64,000 nucleotides of DNA from Pseudomonas lutea (lineage in GTDB: Bacteria; Pseudomonadota; Gammaproteobacteria; Pseudomonadales; Pseudomonadaceae): NCBI RefSeq assembly GCF_000759445.1, contig NZ_JRMB01000001.1, forward strand, positions 1 to 64,000, read 5' to 3'. The translations under genes were made by a program, and so were the position numbers. Below, in pieces: positions 1-12,849 of the stretch (positions are counted from its first letter, which is position 1; each line of letters starts with the position of its first letter). The notes below the pieces were generated by a model, which saw nothing but the letters and a program-made list of their open reading frames with translations, made no database searches and was not told the DNA's origin.

Positions 1-1157
<1,157 letters not shown>

Positions 1158-1252
1158 ATCGAAGACTCAGCTTCTTCGCAAGTTCCCACACGAATTGCTT
1201 GATTCATTGAAGAAGACGATAGAAGCAGTTTTTTGCTTTGCAAACCCGATTC

Positions 1253-1329
<77 letters not shown>

Positions 1330-1341
1330 GTTTACTGGTGA

Positions 1342-1425
1342 GTTGTTGGATAGAGCGCACCCCGCCCCCAAGGTAAAAAGTGGTGAGGTCAGGTTTTTGC
1401 GGTTCGAATCTGCCCAGACCCACCA
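1342..1425 (+). pseudogene. degenerate partial copy of tRNA-Ile
   Basis: Between the two intact tRNAs lies a second tRNA-Ile-like segment. It shares GGATAGAGCGCACCCC-like D-arm sequence, a GTGAGGTC variable region, and a 3' end that is identical for 24 bases through the T arm, acceptor strand and CCA. The anticodon arm is replaced by C-rich, A-rich and T-rich runs, and no 5' acceptor strand is present. Instead it is preceded by the perfect hairpin CACCAG-TTTA-CTGGTG at 1325-1340, whose left arm overlaps the CCA end of the real tRNA-Ile. It cannot fold as a working tRNA. It is probably a recombination remnant, or an assembly artefact. Confidence 0.7.
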
Positions 1426-1435
1426 ATTTTGTTAT

Positions 1436-1511
1436 GGGGCCATAGCTCAGCTGGGAGAGCGCCTGCCTTGCACGCAGGAGGTCAACGGTTCGATCCCGTT
1501 TGGCTCCACCA
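1436..1511 (+). tRNA. alaT: tRNA-Ala (TGC)
   Basis: A complete 76-nt tRNA with encoded CCA. The acceptor GGGGCCA pairs with TGGCTCC (one G-T pair), the anticodon loop TTGCACG carries TGC, and the T loop is TTCGATC. It follows tRNA-Ile and the broken copy in the rRNA spacer, the usual Ile-Ala order. Confidence 0.97.
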
Positions 1512-1597
1512 TAACTGCTTCTGACTGCTGAAAGCTTAGAAATGAGCGCTCCATCCAGTGGATGATGAGTGTTGATTTCTAGTCTTTTGATTAGATC

Positions 1598-1609
1598 GTT
1601 CTTTAAAAA
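1598..1609 (+). promoter_or_regulatory. boxA antitermination element of the 23S leader
   Basis: GTTCTTTAAAAA about 135 bp before the 23S gene resembles the rRNA boxA signal (core TGCTCTTTA) bound by NusB-S10 to make transcription resist Rho. The call rests on its position in the spacer and its similarity to the core. The flanking boxB hairpin was not resolved. Confidence 0.5.
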
Positions 1610-1743
1610 TTTGGGTATGTGATTGAAATATAGACTGGGCACCTCTTTCACTGGTGCGTGTCCAGGCTAAGGTAAAGTTTGTGAAATGCAAACTTTCGGC
1701 GAATGTCGTCTTCACAGTATAACCAGATTGCTTGGGGTTATAT

Positions 1744-4634
<2,891 letters not shown>

Positions 4635-4779
4635 TATAACACCCAAGCAATCTGCAGACAGACAGCAGATTGCGGTGTGTGAAGACGCATGAAGACGAAA
4701 GTTTGCGACCACACAGACAGACACCTGATCACATACCCGATTTGCCGAAGCGTTCGAGAGGACGAGTCGGCACCCGAAT

Positions 4780-4898
4780 TTCTTGACGACCATAGAGCGT
4801 TGGAACCACCTGATCCCATCCCGAACTCAGCAGTGAAACGATGCATCGCCGATGGTAGTGTGGGGTTTCCCCATGTGAGAGTAGGTCATCGTCAAGAT
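4780..4898 (+). rRNA. rrf: 5S ribosomal RNA
   Basis: About 120 nt with the typical core CCATCCCGAACTCAGCAGTG and the terminal stem TCTTGACGA paired with TCGTCAAGA. It is the last gene of the operon, about 145 bp after 23S and just before a strong terminator. The ends are assigned from the terminal stem and may be off by one or two bases. Confidence 0.95.
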
Positions 4899-4908
4899 TA
4901 AATTCCAG

Positions 4909-4943
4909 AACCCCATCTGCTTGCGCAGATGGGGTTTTGTTTT
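4909..4943 (+). terminator. rRNA operon terminator
   Basis: Intrinsic terminator directly after 5S: stem AACCCCATCTGC, loop TTGC, then GCAGATGGGGTT followed by TTGTTTTT. The 12-bp perfect stem and the T tract make it strong. Confidence 0.93.
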
Positions 4944-4973
4944 TGCGCGCAAAAAAGGGCGAGATCCTTGCCC

Positions 4974-4998
4974 AAAAAAAACCACCCTGACGGGTGGC
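4974..4998 (-). terminator. queD terminator
   Basis: Read on the minus strand this is GCCACCC-GTCA-GGGTGG followed by eight T. It lies about 25 bp after the queD stop and faces the rRNA terminator, so it ends queD transcription between two converging units. Confidence 0.9.
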
Positions 4999-5021
4999 TT
5001 TATTTCATCGACCAGACAAGG

Positions 5022-5378
5022 TCAGTCGCCGCGGTAGACACATCCGCTGGTGCAAGTTTCGTGAATACGAATGGCGGAGAGTTCCGGCAGCAGCGGCTTC
5101 AGCTCATTCCAGATCCACTTGACCAGCACTTCGCTGGTTGGGTTTTCAAGGCCAGGGATGTCGTTCAGGTAGTTATGATCCAGGCGTTCATACAGCGGCT
5201 TGAAAATCGTTTTGATCTCGGAAAAATCGCGAATCCAGCCTGTATGAGGATCGGGTTCACCCTTGAGATAGATCGCTACTCGAAAAGAGTGCCCGTGCAG
5301 GCGCCCACACTTGTGACCTTCCGGTACGTGGGGGAGCCGGTGAGCAGACTCGAACGTAAATTCTTTGAAAATTTCCAC
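5022..5378 (-). CDS. queD: 6-carboxy-5,6,7,8-tetrahydropterin synthase QueD
   Basis: A 118-aa member of the 6-pyruvoyl-tetrahydropterin synthase family. QueD turns 7,8-dihydroneopterin triphosphate into 6-carboxytetrahydropterin, an early step to the 7-deazaguanine core of queuosine in tRNA. The sequence keeps the family residues: His13, His28 and His30 as zinc ligands (the last two in LHGH), catalytic Cys24 in GHKCG, Asp67-His68 in RLDHNY, and Glu107 in the C-terminal HETC. Length fits the short bacterial QueD class. It stands alone between its own terminator and the divergent bqs operon; queC and queE are not in the window. Confidence 0.93.
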   Translation of the reverse strand: MEIFKEFTFESAHRLPHVPEGHKCGRLHGHSFRVAIYLKGEPDPHTGWIRDFSEIKTIFKPLYERLDHNYLNDIPGLENPTSEVLVKWIWNELKPLLPELSAIRIHETCTSGCVYRGD

Positions 5379-5632
5379 GGTGATATAGGCCTTCAGAAGT
5401 GGCGATCGCCAGCGCGATAAATGCAGGCTGTAAGTTTATCAGCAATGGATTAGCGAGGGACAGGCAGCGCCCGTCGCTCCGTGAAGCGGCGCATGGATTA
5501 ACCCTTGGGAGCGCGCCGATACGCAGGGCGAGTTTGCGGCATAATGGCATGTAGCCAGATAGATTCAGCTTCAATTAAGTTGGTTCGTTTAACGTGATTT
5601 CCGTAAACACCTCAAATCTACGGAGACAAATC
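5379..5632. promoter_or_regulatory. divergent intergenic region queD / bqsP
   Basis: This 254-bp region must hold the promoters of queD (minus) and the bqs operon (plus). A half-site TTAAG at 5575-5579 is followed by TTTAAC at 5588-5593. The published BqsR box of P. aeruginosa is TTAAG-N6-TTAAG; here the two half-sites are 9 bp apart and the second is imperfect, so it is only a weak candidate. The sequence ACGGAGACAAATC just before 5633 supplies the bqsP ribosome-binding site. No small ORF with a good start was seen. Confidence 0.4.
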
Positions 5633-5941
5633 ATGAAAACCCTGACTGTTGTAATTGCTGCTACCACCCTTATGGCTACTGCCGGCTATGTGCAAGCCCG
5701 GGACCTGGGCCCGGATGAGGCGCTGAAGTTGCGTGATGCAGGTACTATCCAGTCTTTTGAAAAGCTCAACGCGGTTGCCTTGGGCAAGCATCCCAAAGCA
5801 ACCATCACAGACACTGAGCTGGAACAGGAATATGGCAAATACGTTTACCAGATCGAGCTGCGTGACGCCCAGGGTGTCGAGTGGGATGTCGAAGTCGACG
5901 CCGTTAGTGGCCAGGTACTCAAAGATCATCAGGACGCGTGA
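5633..5941 (+). CDS. bqsP: small secreted PepSY-domain protein (BqsP-like)
   Basis: A 102-aa protein with an N-terminal signal peptide (MKTLTVVIAATTLMATAGY, likely cut near VQARD) and one PepSY domain filling the rest, ending in the typical strand pattern VEVDAVSGQVLK. It should be periplasmic. The ATG at 5633 is preferred over an in-frame codon at 5594 because GGAG precedes it and the signal peptide starts there. It is first in an overlapping operon with a second PepSY protein, a response regulator and a kinase. That order matches bqsPQRS of P. aeruginosa, where it is Fe(II)-responsive. The exact role of BqsP is unknown to me, and the gene name rests on synteny. Confidence 0.75.
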   Translation: MKTLTVVIAATTLMATAGYVQARDLGPDEALKLRDAGTIQSFEKLNAVALGKHPKATITDTELEQEYGKYVYQIELRDAQGVEWDVEVDAVSGQVLKDHQDA

Positions 5942-6270
5942 TGACATCCGGTAAGCGTCCCGCCAGGCGTTTCGTTTACTGCGTAGTGGCCGCATGCGCG
6001 GTCACTCAGAGCCTAAGTGGCTTTGCTCGGGATCTCAATCAGGACGAGGTGCTCGAACTACGAAGGAAGGGGGTCATTCTTCCTCTTGAACAGTTCATCG
6101 ATCAAGCGCTCGGGCGCTATCCCGGTTCCAAACTGCTGGAAGCCGAGCTGGAGGAAAAACACGGGGCTCTGGTGTATGAGATCGAGTTATTGACCGCCGA
6201 TCATGTCGTACGTGAGTTGAAGTTCGATGCCGGTGACAGTCACCTGCTGCAAGACAAGGAAGACGATTGA
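5941..6270 (+). CDS. bqsQ: second secreted PepSY-domain protein (BqsQ-like)
   Basis: A 109-aa protein with an arginine-rich start, a hydrophobic signal segment (residues about 12-30, ending near GFARDL) and a PepSY-type domain ([20 protein letters not shown]). It is clearly a paralogue of the gene before it: both mature proteins begin ARDL, then DE-L-LR, then a Gly-x-Ile segment, and share the YxYQIEL/LVYEIEL strand. This suggests tandem duplication followed by strong divergence. The ATG at 5941 shares its A with the preceding stop (TGATG), indicating translational coupling; the GTG at 5938 in the same frame is less likely. Confidence 0.72.
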   Translation: MTSGKRPARRFVYCVVAACAVTQSLSGFARDLNQDEVLELRRKGVILPLEQFIDQALGRYPGSKLLEAELEEKHGALVYEIELLTADHVVRELKFDAGDSHLLQDKEDD

Positions 6271-6938
6271 TGCGTTTGCTATTGGTAGAGGATCACGTTC
6301 CCTTGGCGGATGAGCTCATCAGCACGCTTGGCCGACAGGGCTATGCGATCGACTGGTTGGCCGATGGCCGGGACGCCATTCATCAAGGGACAACAGAGCC
6401 TTACGACCTGATTGTCCTTGATCTGGGGCTTCCCGGGATTCCCGGGCTTGAAGTCCTGCAAAAATGGCGCGCAAGTGGATTGTCCACACCCGTACTTATT
6501 CTGACCGCGCGCGCTTCCTGGGCTGAACGCATCGAAGGCCTCAAAGCGGGCGCGGATGATTACCTGACCAAACCTTTCCACCCTGAAGAGCTTCAGCTGC
6601 GTCTGCAGTCGCTGCTTCGCCGTGTGCGCGGTCTGGCCAATCAGCCAAGACTCGAAGCGTCTGGCCTGCACCTCGACGAAGGCCGCCAATGCGTCAGTCG
6701 CGACGACGAAGAGATCCAGTTGACGTCTGCGGAGTTTCGTCTGCTGCGTTACTTTATGCTGCATCCGGGGCAGATTCTGTCCAAAAGCCACTTGGCCGAA
6801 CATCTGTACGATGGCGAGAACGAGCGCGACTCAAATGTTATTGAGGTTCACGTCAATCATCTCAGGCGCAAGCTCGGGCGTGCGGTGGTCGAGACGCGAC
6901 GGGGGCAGGGTTATCGGTTTGCCGGGACGGGCGAGTGA
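6270..6938 (+). CDS. bqsR: OmpR/PhoP-family response regulator (BqsR-like)
   Basis: A 222-aa response regulator. The receiver domain (residues 1-115) has the acidic pair Glu7-Asp8, the phospho-acceptor Asp51 in LIVLDLGLP, Thr in LTA and Lys in LTKPF. The C-terminal winged-helix domain (about 125-220) ends in RRGQGYRF, as in OmpR/PhoP proteins. The start overlaps the upstream stop (TGATG) and the stop overlaps the kinase start (GTGA), so all four genes are translationally coupled. By order and type it corresponds to BqsR (also named CarR) of P. aeruginosa, a regulator that responds to Fe(II) and Ca2+. That identity is inferred from synteny. Confidence 0.82.
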   Translation: MRLLLVEDHVPLADELISTLGRQGYAIDWLADGRDAIHQGTTEPYDLIVLDLGLPGIPGLEVLQKWRASGLSTPVLILTARASWAERIEGLKAGADDYLTKPFHPEELQLRLQSLLRRVRGLANQPRLEASGLHLDEGRQCVSRDDEEIQLTSAEFRLLRYFMLHPGQILSKSHLAEHLYDGENERDSNVIEVHVNHLRRKLGRAVVETRRGQGYRFAGTGE

Positions 6939-8293
6939 AGTCGATTCAGCGGCGGCTGAGTCTGGGCCTTGTCAGTGTGCTGCTGATAGTTGGGCTGGTC
7001 TTGGCACAAATAAGCCTGTGGCTCTTCGAAATAGGCTTGCAGCGCTATCTTGAATCCGGGCTGCGTAACGAGAGCGAGTCACTGTTGGTGGCCTTGGTAC
7101 GAGGCCCCGATGGTCTGGAACTCGACGAGCATCGGCTTTCCCCCGGCTATCTGCGTCCCTATTCGGGGCACTACTTCCGAGTTGATCTTGCCCAGGGCCA
7201 TTGGCGTTCGCGTTCGTTGTGGGATGTGGAACTGCCTTACCCAGGCCAGCCTGGTCTGCATGCCGACCTTGCGCTGGAAAAGACCAACCAGTCGCTGTTG
7301 CTGCTGCACACCGATTACCGCAAGTTTGGCCAGACCATTTCTATCACCGTCGCTCAGGACTACACGCCTGTACGTGACAGCTTTGCGCTGGTTCAACGCA
7401 TCGGCCTCGGGTTGGGCCTCATGGCTCTCGTCCTGATTCTTGTGCTACAGCGGGTAACGGTCAGGCGAGCGCTGCGCCCGCTGGATCGAGCCCGGGAGCA
7501 GATATTTCAGCTGCAACAGGGGCAGCGCTCGCAGCTGGACGACCGGGTACCGGTGGAGCTTGAACCGCTGGTCGCCCAGATCAATCACCTGCTGGCCCAC
7601 ACCGAGGACAGTCTCAAGCGATCCCGCAACGCCCTTGGCAACCTGGGCCATGCGCTAAAGACGCCGCTTGCCGTGCTGATGAGCCTAGCCGAAGGTGACA
7701 AGCTGACCGAGCATCCGCACGTGCGCGCTACGCTGCGCGATCAGTTGCAGCATATCCAGCAGCGCCTCGAACGAGAACTCAACCGCGCACGTTTATCCGG
7801 CGATGCGTTGCCGGGCGCACGGTTTGATTGCACAGCGGAAGTGCCCGGATTGCTTGATACGTTGCGGATGATTCACGGCGAGCATCTCGATTTGCGCTGC
7901 GAAATGGCCGAGGGTCTATTCCTGCCTTGGGATCGAGAAGACATTCTCGAATTGTTGGGCAATGTCATGGATAACGCCTGCAAGTGGGCGGACAGCCTGG
8001 TCAGCCTGACCATCACCCCAGCCGGGGAGGGTTACTGGCTGATGATAGACGACGATGGCCCGGGTATTCCCTCGCAGCATCGCGATGAGGTGCTTGGCCG
8101 CGGCAATCGCCTGGATGAGCAGGTGACCGGCCATGGCCTGGGCCTGGGTATCGTCAAAGACATTGTTGAGGCGTGGGGCGGGCAGATTCAATTGCTGGAC
8201 AGCCCCATGGGCGGCCTGCAAGTGCGAATTGATCTACCTGAGCGACACAGCCCACAGTTGTCTGCTTCCGAAAGCGTGCCCCCGTTGACCTGA
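6935..8293 (+). CDS. bqsS: PhoQ-type sensor histidine kinase (BqsS-like)
   Basis: A 452-aa inner-membrane kinase starting at GTG 6935, overlapping the regulator stop. TM1 is about residues 10-31, the periplasmic sensor 32-153 and TM2 154-172. The H-box [13 protein letters not shown] has His239 and the PhoQ-like KTPLA signature. The N-box is [11 protein letters not shown] and the G boxes are DDDGPGIP and GHGLGLGIV. BqsS of P. aeruginosa is reported to sense Fe(II) through a periplasmic RExxE motif. Here the only comparable segment is RNESE (residues 44-48), just after TM1, so the first Glu is shifted by one position. The function is inferred from operon order. Confidence 0.8.
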   Translation: MKSIQRRLSLGLVSVLLIVGLVLAQISLWLFEIGLQRYLESGLRNESESLLVALVRGPDGLELDEHRLSPGYLRPYSGHYFRVDLAQGHWRSRSLWDVELPYPGQPGLHADLALEKTNQSLLLLHTDYRKFGQTISITVAQDYTPVRDSFALVQRIGLGLGLMALVLILVLQRVTVRRALRPLDRAREQIFQLQQGQRSQLDDRVPVELEPLVAQINHLLAHTEDSLKRSRNALGNLGHALKTPLAVLMSLAEGDKLTEHPHVRATLRDQLQHIQQRLERELNRARLSGDALPGARFDCTAEVPGLLDTLRMIHGEHLDLRCEMAEGLFLPWDREDILELLGNVMDNACKWADSLVSLTITPAGEGYWLMIDDDGPGIPSQHRDEVLGRGNRLDEQVTGHGLGLGIVKDIVEAWGGQIQLLDSPMGGLQVRIDLPERHSPQLSASESVPPLT

Positions 8294-8295
8294 CC

Positions 8296-8322
8296 TCAAC
8301 TTTTTGTGCGCCGGGCCGTTAA
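8296..8322 (+). promoter_or_regulatory. sigma-28 (FliA) promoter of the chemoreceptor gene
   Basis: TCAAC, 14 bases, GCCGTTAA closely matches the FliA consensus TCAAG-N14-GCCGATAA, with one mismatch in each half. It sits right after the bqsS stop and 54 bp before the chemoreceptor ATG, so that gene is probably expressed with the flagellar regulon and not from the bqs operon. Confidence 0.75.
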
Positions 8323-8375
8323 CCCTTAGGAAACCCCAACGGCGCTACACACAAGAACAAAGGGTCATGACTCCT

Positions 8376-10055
8376 ATGCGGCTAAATCTCAAAGCCAAAG
8401 TACTTTCGCTCGCGGTGCTGCCAGTGTTGATGTTCGCGCTGATCATCAGCGCGAGCACCATCGTTATGCTTCGTGAGCAGGGCAAGCGCGAGGTTGAAGA
8501 AACCCGGCAGCACTTGCTCTCGGAGGCCAAGGCGACGTTGCAGAGTTATGTCGCCGTAGCGATGGGCACGATCAAGCCGCTCTACGACGCGTCTGCGCCC
8601 GGCGATATGGAAGCCCGAGCGCAGGTGATCAAGATGCTGTCGCAAGTCAACTACGCCAAGGACGGGTACTTCTTTGGTTACGATTCCCAAGCGGTAAGGC
8701 TGTTCAAAGGCAACAGCCCGGACGGCATTGGCAAGAGCTTCAAGGATGCCCGCGATCCGAAGGGCGTTTTCGTGAATGCGGGGCTGGTGGATGTTGCGAA
8801 AGCGGGTACCCATTATCTGGAATACTCGTCCGCACTCCCAGGCTCGAGTGAACTGGTGCCCAAGCTCGGTTACACCGAGTATTTGCCCAAATGGGACATG
8901 GCTTTCGGTTCTTCGATCAACCTGGACAATATCGACGCCAAAGTGCTGGAGCTGCAGAAGAACGCGGCTGAACGCCGGCAAGACATGCTTGTCACCATCA
9001 TCGGCATCACGTTGCTGGTGCTAGTGATCATCGCGGCGATTGGCTTCTGGATCGCCGGCGGAATCCTGCGCCCATTGCGTCTGATGAAGGCCAATCTTGA
9101 CGACATCGCGGCCGGTGAGGGCGATCTTACCCAGCGTCTCGCTGTGACGTCCCAAGACGAGCTTGGAGAGTTGGCCGGATCCTTCAATCGCTTTGTCGAC
9201 AAGATTCATGGGATGGTCCGGCAGATTGCCGAGATGACGGCGCAGTTGACCGGGCTTGTCGGTGAGGTAACGGATCAGGCGCAGCGCTCGGAGCAGGCCA
9301 TGGAGCGGCAGCGTCACGAGACCGATCAAGTCGCGACCGCGATCAATCAGATGTCCGCCGCCGCGCAGGAAGTCGCCAAAAGCGCGCAGGGCGCTTCGGT
9401 GGCCGCGCAGCAAACCGATGCCGAAGGTCAGGCGGCCAAACGCGTGGTCGATGGTAGCATCCAGCAGATTCATGCGCTGGTGAACGACATCCGCAACAGC
9501 GGTACTTCGCTGGACAGCCTGCAGAATGACGTGTCATCCATCGTCGGCGTCCTTGGGGTGATTCGTTCCATCGCGGATCAGACCAACCTGCTGGCCCTCA
9601 ACGCCGCCATTGAGGCAGCCCGGGCGGGGGAGGCCGGTCGTGGTTTTGCGGTGGTGGCCGATGAAGTAAGAGCGCTGGCCAGCCGCACGCAACAAAGCAC
9701 TCAGGAAATCCAGGGCATGATTGATCGCTTGCAGCAGGGCACCCAAGGTGCGGTGCAAGCGATGCGGCGTTCCAGTGAAGCGGGTGACGGGACCTCTGCG
9801 CGCGCCAACGAAGCCGGTGCGTCGCTGGACACGATCGGTCAGCTGATCGGTACCATCAATGCCATGAACGCACAGATCGCCAGTGCCGCTGAAGAGCAGA
9901 CGGCGGTGGCCGAAGAGATCAACCGCAGCGTTCACCAGATCGCCGTGGCGGTCGAAAGCGTAGCTGATGAAACCCGCCACAGCGCTTCCACGTCTCGCAA
10001 CCTTACAGCGCTGAACCAGCGGCTTGGCCAACTGGTCAGGCAGTTCAGAATCTAG
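8376..10055 (+). CDS. methyl-accepting chemotaxis protein with sCache_2 sensor
   Basis: A 559-aa chemoreceptor from ATG 8376; AAAGGG at 8359-8364 gives a better spaced ribosome site for it than for the ATG at 8367. TM1 is about 10-32. A periplasmic single Cache domain (about 35-200) contains the family segment [12 protein letters not shown]2 is about 205-228, the HAMP region follows to about 280, and the cytoplasmic hairpin has its conserved tip at 395-432 ([20 protein letters not shown]). No C-terminal CheR pentapeptide is seen. sCache_2 receptors usually bind small carboxylic acids; CtpM (malate) of P. aeruginosa maps near the same locus, but the ligand cannot be read from sequence. Confidence 0.92.
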   Translation: MRLNLKAKVLSLAVLPVLMFALIISASTIVMLREQGKREVEETRQHLLSEAKATLQSYVAVAMGTIKPLYDASAPGDMEARAQVIKMLSQVNYAKDGYFFGYDSQAVRLFKGNSPDGIGKSFKDARDPKGVFVNAGLVDVAKAGTHYLEYSSALPGSSELVPKLGYTEYLPKWDMAFGSSINLDNIDAKVLELQKNAAERRQDMLVTIIGITLLVLVIIAAIGFWIAGGILRPLRLMKANLDDIAAGEGDLTQRLAVTSQDELGELAGSFNRFVDKIHGMVRQIAEMTAQLTGLVGEVTDQAQRSEQAMERQRHETDQVATAINQMSAAAQEVAKSAQGASVAAQQTDAEGQAAKRVVDGSIQQIHALVNDIRNSGTSLDSLQNDVSSIVGVLGVIRSIADQTNLLALNAAIEAARAGEAGRGFAVVADEVRALASRTQQSTQEIQGMIDRLQQGTQGAVQAMRRSSEAGDGTSARANEAGASLDTIGQLIGTINAMNAQIASAAEEQTAVAEEINRSVHQIAVAVESVADETRHSASTSRNLTALNQRLGQLVRQFRI

Positions 10056-10062
10056 GACCGTC

Positions 10063-10088
10063 GGGCAGGACTTTCACAGGTCCTGCCC
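10063..10088 (+). terminator. hairpin after the chemoreceptor gene
   Basis: A perfect 9-bp stem, GGGCAGGAC / GTCCTGCCC with an 8-nt loop, begins 8 bp after the stop codon. There is no T tract, so it is either a poor terminator or a 3' mRNA stabiliser. Confidence 0.45.
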
Positions 10089-10196
10089 GCGCCGCCTACT
10101 CCATGTTGCTCTACCTGCGGCGCGGCACTCCTGCGGCGATTGGCTGACTAAGCATCAGGCCATGTGCTTGGCCCGGCTTACTGACATGGACGGAAC

Positions 10197-11261
10197 ATGA
10201 ACGACACTTCGCTGCAAAACAAAACCCTGCTGCTTCTCCTGGTGCTGGTGACCATCGCGTTCATCTGGATCCTGCTGCCATTCTATGGCGCGGTTTTCTG
10301 GGCGGTGATCCTCGGCATCATCTTCGCGCCGCTGCAGCGCCGTCTGCTGGCCCGTTTCGGCTGGCAGCGAAACCTCACTTCGTTATGCACGCTAATGATC
10401 TGTCTGATCATTGCGATCCTCCCGGTGATCGTCATTGCGGCGCTGATGGTTCAGGAGGGCGCGACGCTCTACAAGAACGTGGAAAGCGGGCAGCTGGACA
10501 TCGCCAAATACCTGGCTGAGTTTAAAGTGCTGCTGCCACCGTATGTGCAGCATTGGCTTGATCGCCTGGGCATGGGGGATTTCAACGGACTGCGCGACAA
10601 GATCGCGAAAAGTGCGATGCAGGGCAGTAACTACCTGGCGACGCAGGCGTTCAGCTTCGGTCAGGGCACGTTTGATTTCGTCGTCAGTTTTTTCATCATG
10701 CTGTACTTGCTGTTCTTTTTCTTGCGCGACGGTCAAGAGCTCACCCGCAAGATCCGCATCGCCATTCCCTTGGCCGAGCCGCAGAAGCGACGCCTGCAGT
10801 TGAAGTTTACCCGGGTCGTCCGCGCCACCGTCAAAGGCAACGTGGTGGTGGCGATCACACAAGGGGCATTGGGCGGATTCATCTTCTGGATTCTGGACAT
10901 CCCCAGCGCACTCTTGTGGGCGGTGATGATGGCCTTTCTGTCGCTGCTGCCGGCGGTAGGAGCGGGGATTGTATGGGCACCGGTCGCTTTGTACTTCCTG
11001 CTCAGCGGGATGATCTGGCAGGGCGTGGTGCTGGGGTTGTTCGGCGTATTCGTGATCGGGCTGGTGGACAACGTGTTGCGTCCGATCCTGGTCGGCAAGG
11101 ACACGCGGATGCCGGATTATCTGATACTGATCTCGACACTGGGGGGCATGGCGGTGTTCGGGCTGAACGGTTTTGTGATCGGGCCGATGGTAGCGGCGTT
11201 GTTCATGTCGACATGGGCGTTGTTTACCGGTGACAAAAAGACAGTTCGATTGCCCGGTTGA
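10197..11261 (+). CDS. AI-2E family (PerM/YdiK-type) membrane permease
   Basis: A 354-aa integral membrane protein with about seven to eight hydrophobic segments: two near the N-terminus (16-33, 35-50), one near 62-85, then a polar stretch (90-150), and a block of segments from about 155 to 345. The motifs FFLRDG near residue 180 and DNVLRPILVG near 285 are typical of the AI-2E transporter family. Most members have unknown substrates; some are Na+/H+ antiporters and E. coli TqsA affects autoinducer-2 export. It stands alone between the chemoreceptor and a terminator shared with nuoN. The ATG at 10197 follows GACGGAAC. Confidence 0.85.
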   Translation: MNDTSLQNKTLLLLLVLVTIAFIWILLPFYGAVFWAVILGIIFAPLQRRLLARFGWQRNLTSLCTLMICLIIAILPVIVIAALMVQEGATLYKNVESGQLDIAKYLAEFKVLLPPYVQHWLDRLGMGDFNGLRDKIAKSAMQGSNYLATQAFSFGQGTFDFVVSFFIMLYLLFFFLRDGQELTRKIRIAIPLAEPQKRRLQLKFTRVVRATVKGNVVVAITQGALGGFIFWILDIPSALLWAVMMAFLSLLPAVGAGIVWAPVALYFLLSGMIWQGVVLGLFGVFVIGLVDNVLRPILVGKDTRMPDYLILISTLGGMAVFGLNGFVIGPMVAALFMSTWALFTGDKKTVRLPG

Positions 11262-11337
11262 TTCTTTAGAGGCCATGGGGGCGCTGGGTCAAGATCAAGG
11301 GCGCCTGCCGTTATAGAGACCTACTAAATCAAAGCCA

Positions 11338-11370
11338 TAAAAAACCCTGCTCGAAGGCAGGGTTTTTTGT
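11338..11370. terminator. bidirectional terminator between permease gene and nuoN
   Basis: AAAAAACCCTGC, a short loop, GCAGGGTTTTTT: a 6-bp GC stem with A and T tracts on both sides works on either strand. It lies between the converging permease gene and the end of the nuo operon (nuoN stop at 11385). Confidence 0.9.
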
Positions 11371-11384
11371 GCATCACTCAACCA

Positions 11385-12842
11385 TCACAAACCAGCATGG
11401 CCCACCAGGGTCAGCAGCGGCTGCGGGTAGACGCCCAGGAAGAACGCCAGCAGCGTAATCCCCAACAGCATTACACCGCCTGCACGCTGGGCCCAGTTGA
11501 ACGGCGCGTCATGGCGCTGGATCTTGGAGTCTTGCAGGTACAGGGTCACCATCACCCGCAGGTAGTAGAACAGGCCGATGGCACTGCCCACGACCAGCGT
11601 ACCGGTCAACCACCACAGGTGCGCTTCGACGCCGGTCGCGATGATGTAGAACTTGCCGATGAAGCCCGTCGTCAGCGGAATACCTGCCAGCGACAGCATC
11701 ATCACGGTCAGCACCGCCGTCAGGTACGGACGACGCCAGAACAGACCGCGATATTCAAACATCGCGTCGGCGTCACGGCCGCTGTAAGGCGAGGACATCA
11801 GCGTTACCACACCGAATGCGCCCAGGCTGGTCAGTACGTAAGTCACCAGGTAGACGTTGATCGCCTCGACTGCCATGCCTTTGCTCGCGACCATCGCAAT
11901 CATCAGATAGCCGAAGTGCGCGATGGACGAGTAACCGAGTAGCCGCTTGAGGTTGTTCTGCGTCAGTGCCAGCAGGTTACCAACGATGATCGACGCCACG
12001 GCAATGACCGACATCACATCCGTCAGCACACCGCTGGTGGCCGCAGGGGAGATCTGGAACAGGCGAACCAGCACGCCGAACACCGCCACTTTACTGGCCG
12101 TAGCGAGGAACGCTGCCACAGGGGCAGGGGCGCCTTCGTACACGTCCGGTGTCCACAAGTGGAACGGCACCAGCGACAGCTTGAAACCCAACCCTACCAG
12201 CATCATGCCCAGCCCCAGGCTTGCGATCGGGCTTGGCATACCGGTGGCCGCGATGGCCTTGCCGATTTCACTGAAGCCCAGGCTGCCGGATTCGGCATAC
12301 AGCAGCGCCATACCGAACAGCAGGAACGCCGAGCCGGCGGCCGAGAGCACCATGTACTTGATGCCGCCTTCCAGCGAGCGCTTGTTGAAGAAGGCGTAGG
12401 CGACCAGACCGTAGACCGGCACCGATAGCAGTTCCAGACCGATGAACAGGCTTGCCAGGTGTTGCGCGGCGACCAGCACCAGCCCACCGGCCGCAGCCAT
12501 CAGGATCAGCAGGTAAAGCTCTTCGCGGTTGCCCGGATAGCCCGCCTTGCCTTCACCCAGATAGGCGTGAGCCAAGGTAACGCAGGCCAGTGTCGACACC
12601 AGAATGATGCCCATGTACAGGCAGGCAAAGCTGTCGATCTGCAGCAATGGCGTAACCACCAGTGGCGCAACTTTCAGCGCCGGGTAGATCGACAGCAAAG
12701 CCAGGTTGAGTCCCGCTACTGTCAGCAGGAATGATTGCGAGTGATTGCGACGCCATGCGATGCCCAGCATCACCACCACAATGGTGATGCTGGTAATCAG
12801 CAGCGGCGCCAGCGCAATAAAGTGTTGAATCGTCAGGTCCAT
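11385..12842 (-). CDS. nuoN: NADH-quinone oxidoreductase subunit N
   Basis: A 485-aa, roughly 14-helix antiporter-like subunit of the proton-pumping membrane arm of complex I. The key-residue segments are present: Glu in [13 protein letters not shown] (helix 5) and Lys in [16 protein letters not shown] (helix 7). The start at 12842 (MDLTIQHF) is chosen over an upstream in-frame codon at 12905 because that would run into nuoM. It lies 7 bp behind nuoM and is the last gene of the 13-gene operon. Confidence 0.97.
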   Translation of the reverse strand: MDLTIQHFIALAPLLITSITIVVVMLGIAWRRNHSQSFLLTVAGLNLALLSIYPALKVAPLVVTPLLQIDSFACLYMGIILVSTLACVTLAHAYLGEGKAGYPGNREELYLLILMAAAGGLVLVAAQHLASLFIGLELLSVPVYGLVAYAFFNKRSLEGGIKYMVLSAAGSAFLLFGMALLYAESGSLGFSEIGKAIAATGMPSPIASLGLGMMLVGLGFKLSLVPFHLWTPDVYEGAPAPVAAFLATASKVAVFGVLVRLFQISPAATSGVLTDVMSVIAVASIIVGNLLALTQNNLKRLLGYSSIAHFGYLMIAMVASKGMAVEAINVYLVTYVLTSLGAFGVVTLMSSPYSGRDADAMFEYRGLFWRRPYLTAVLTVMMLSLAGIPLTTGFIGKFYIIATGVEAHLWWLTGTLVVGSAIGLFYYLRVMVTLYLQDSKIQRHDAPFNWAQRAGGVMLLGITLLAFFLGVYPQPLLTLVGHAGL

Positions 12843-12849
12843 AGCGCTC

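Noticed and set aside
5575..5593. Full BqsR box upstream of bqsP
   Set aside because: TTAAG is followed by TTTAAC with a 9-bp gap, whereas the published box needs TTAAG-N6-TTAAG; kept only as a weak half-site note.
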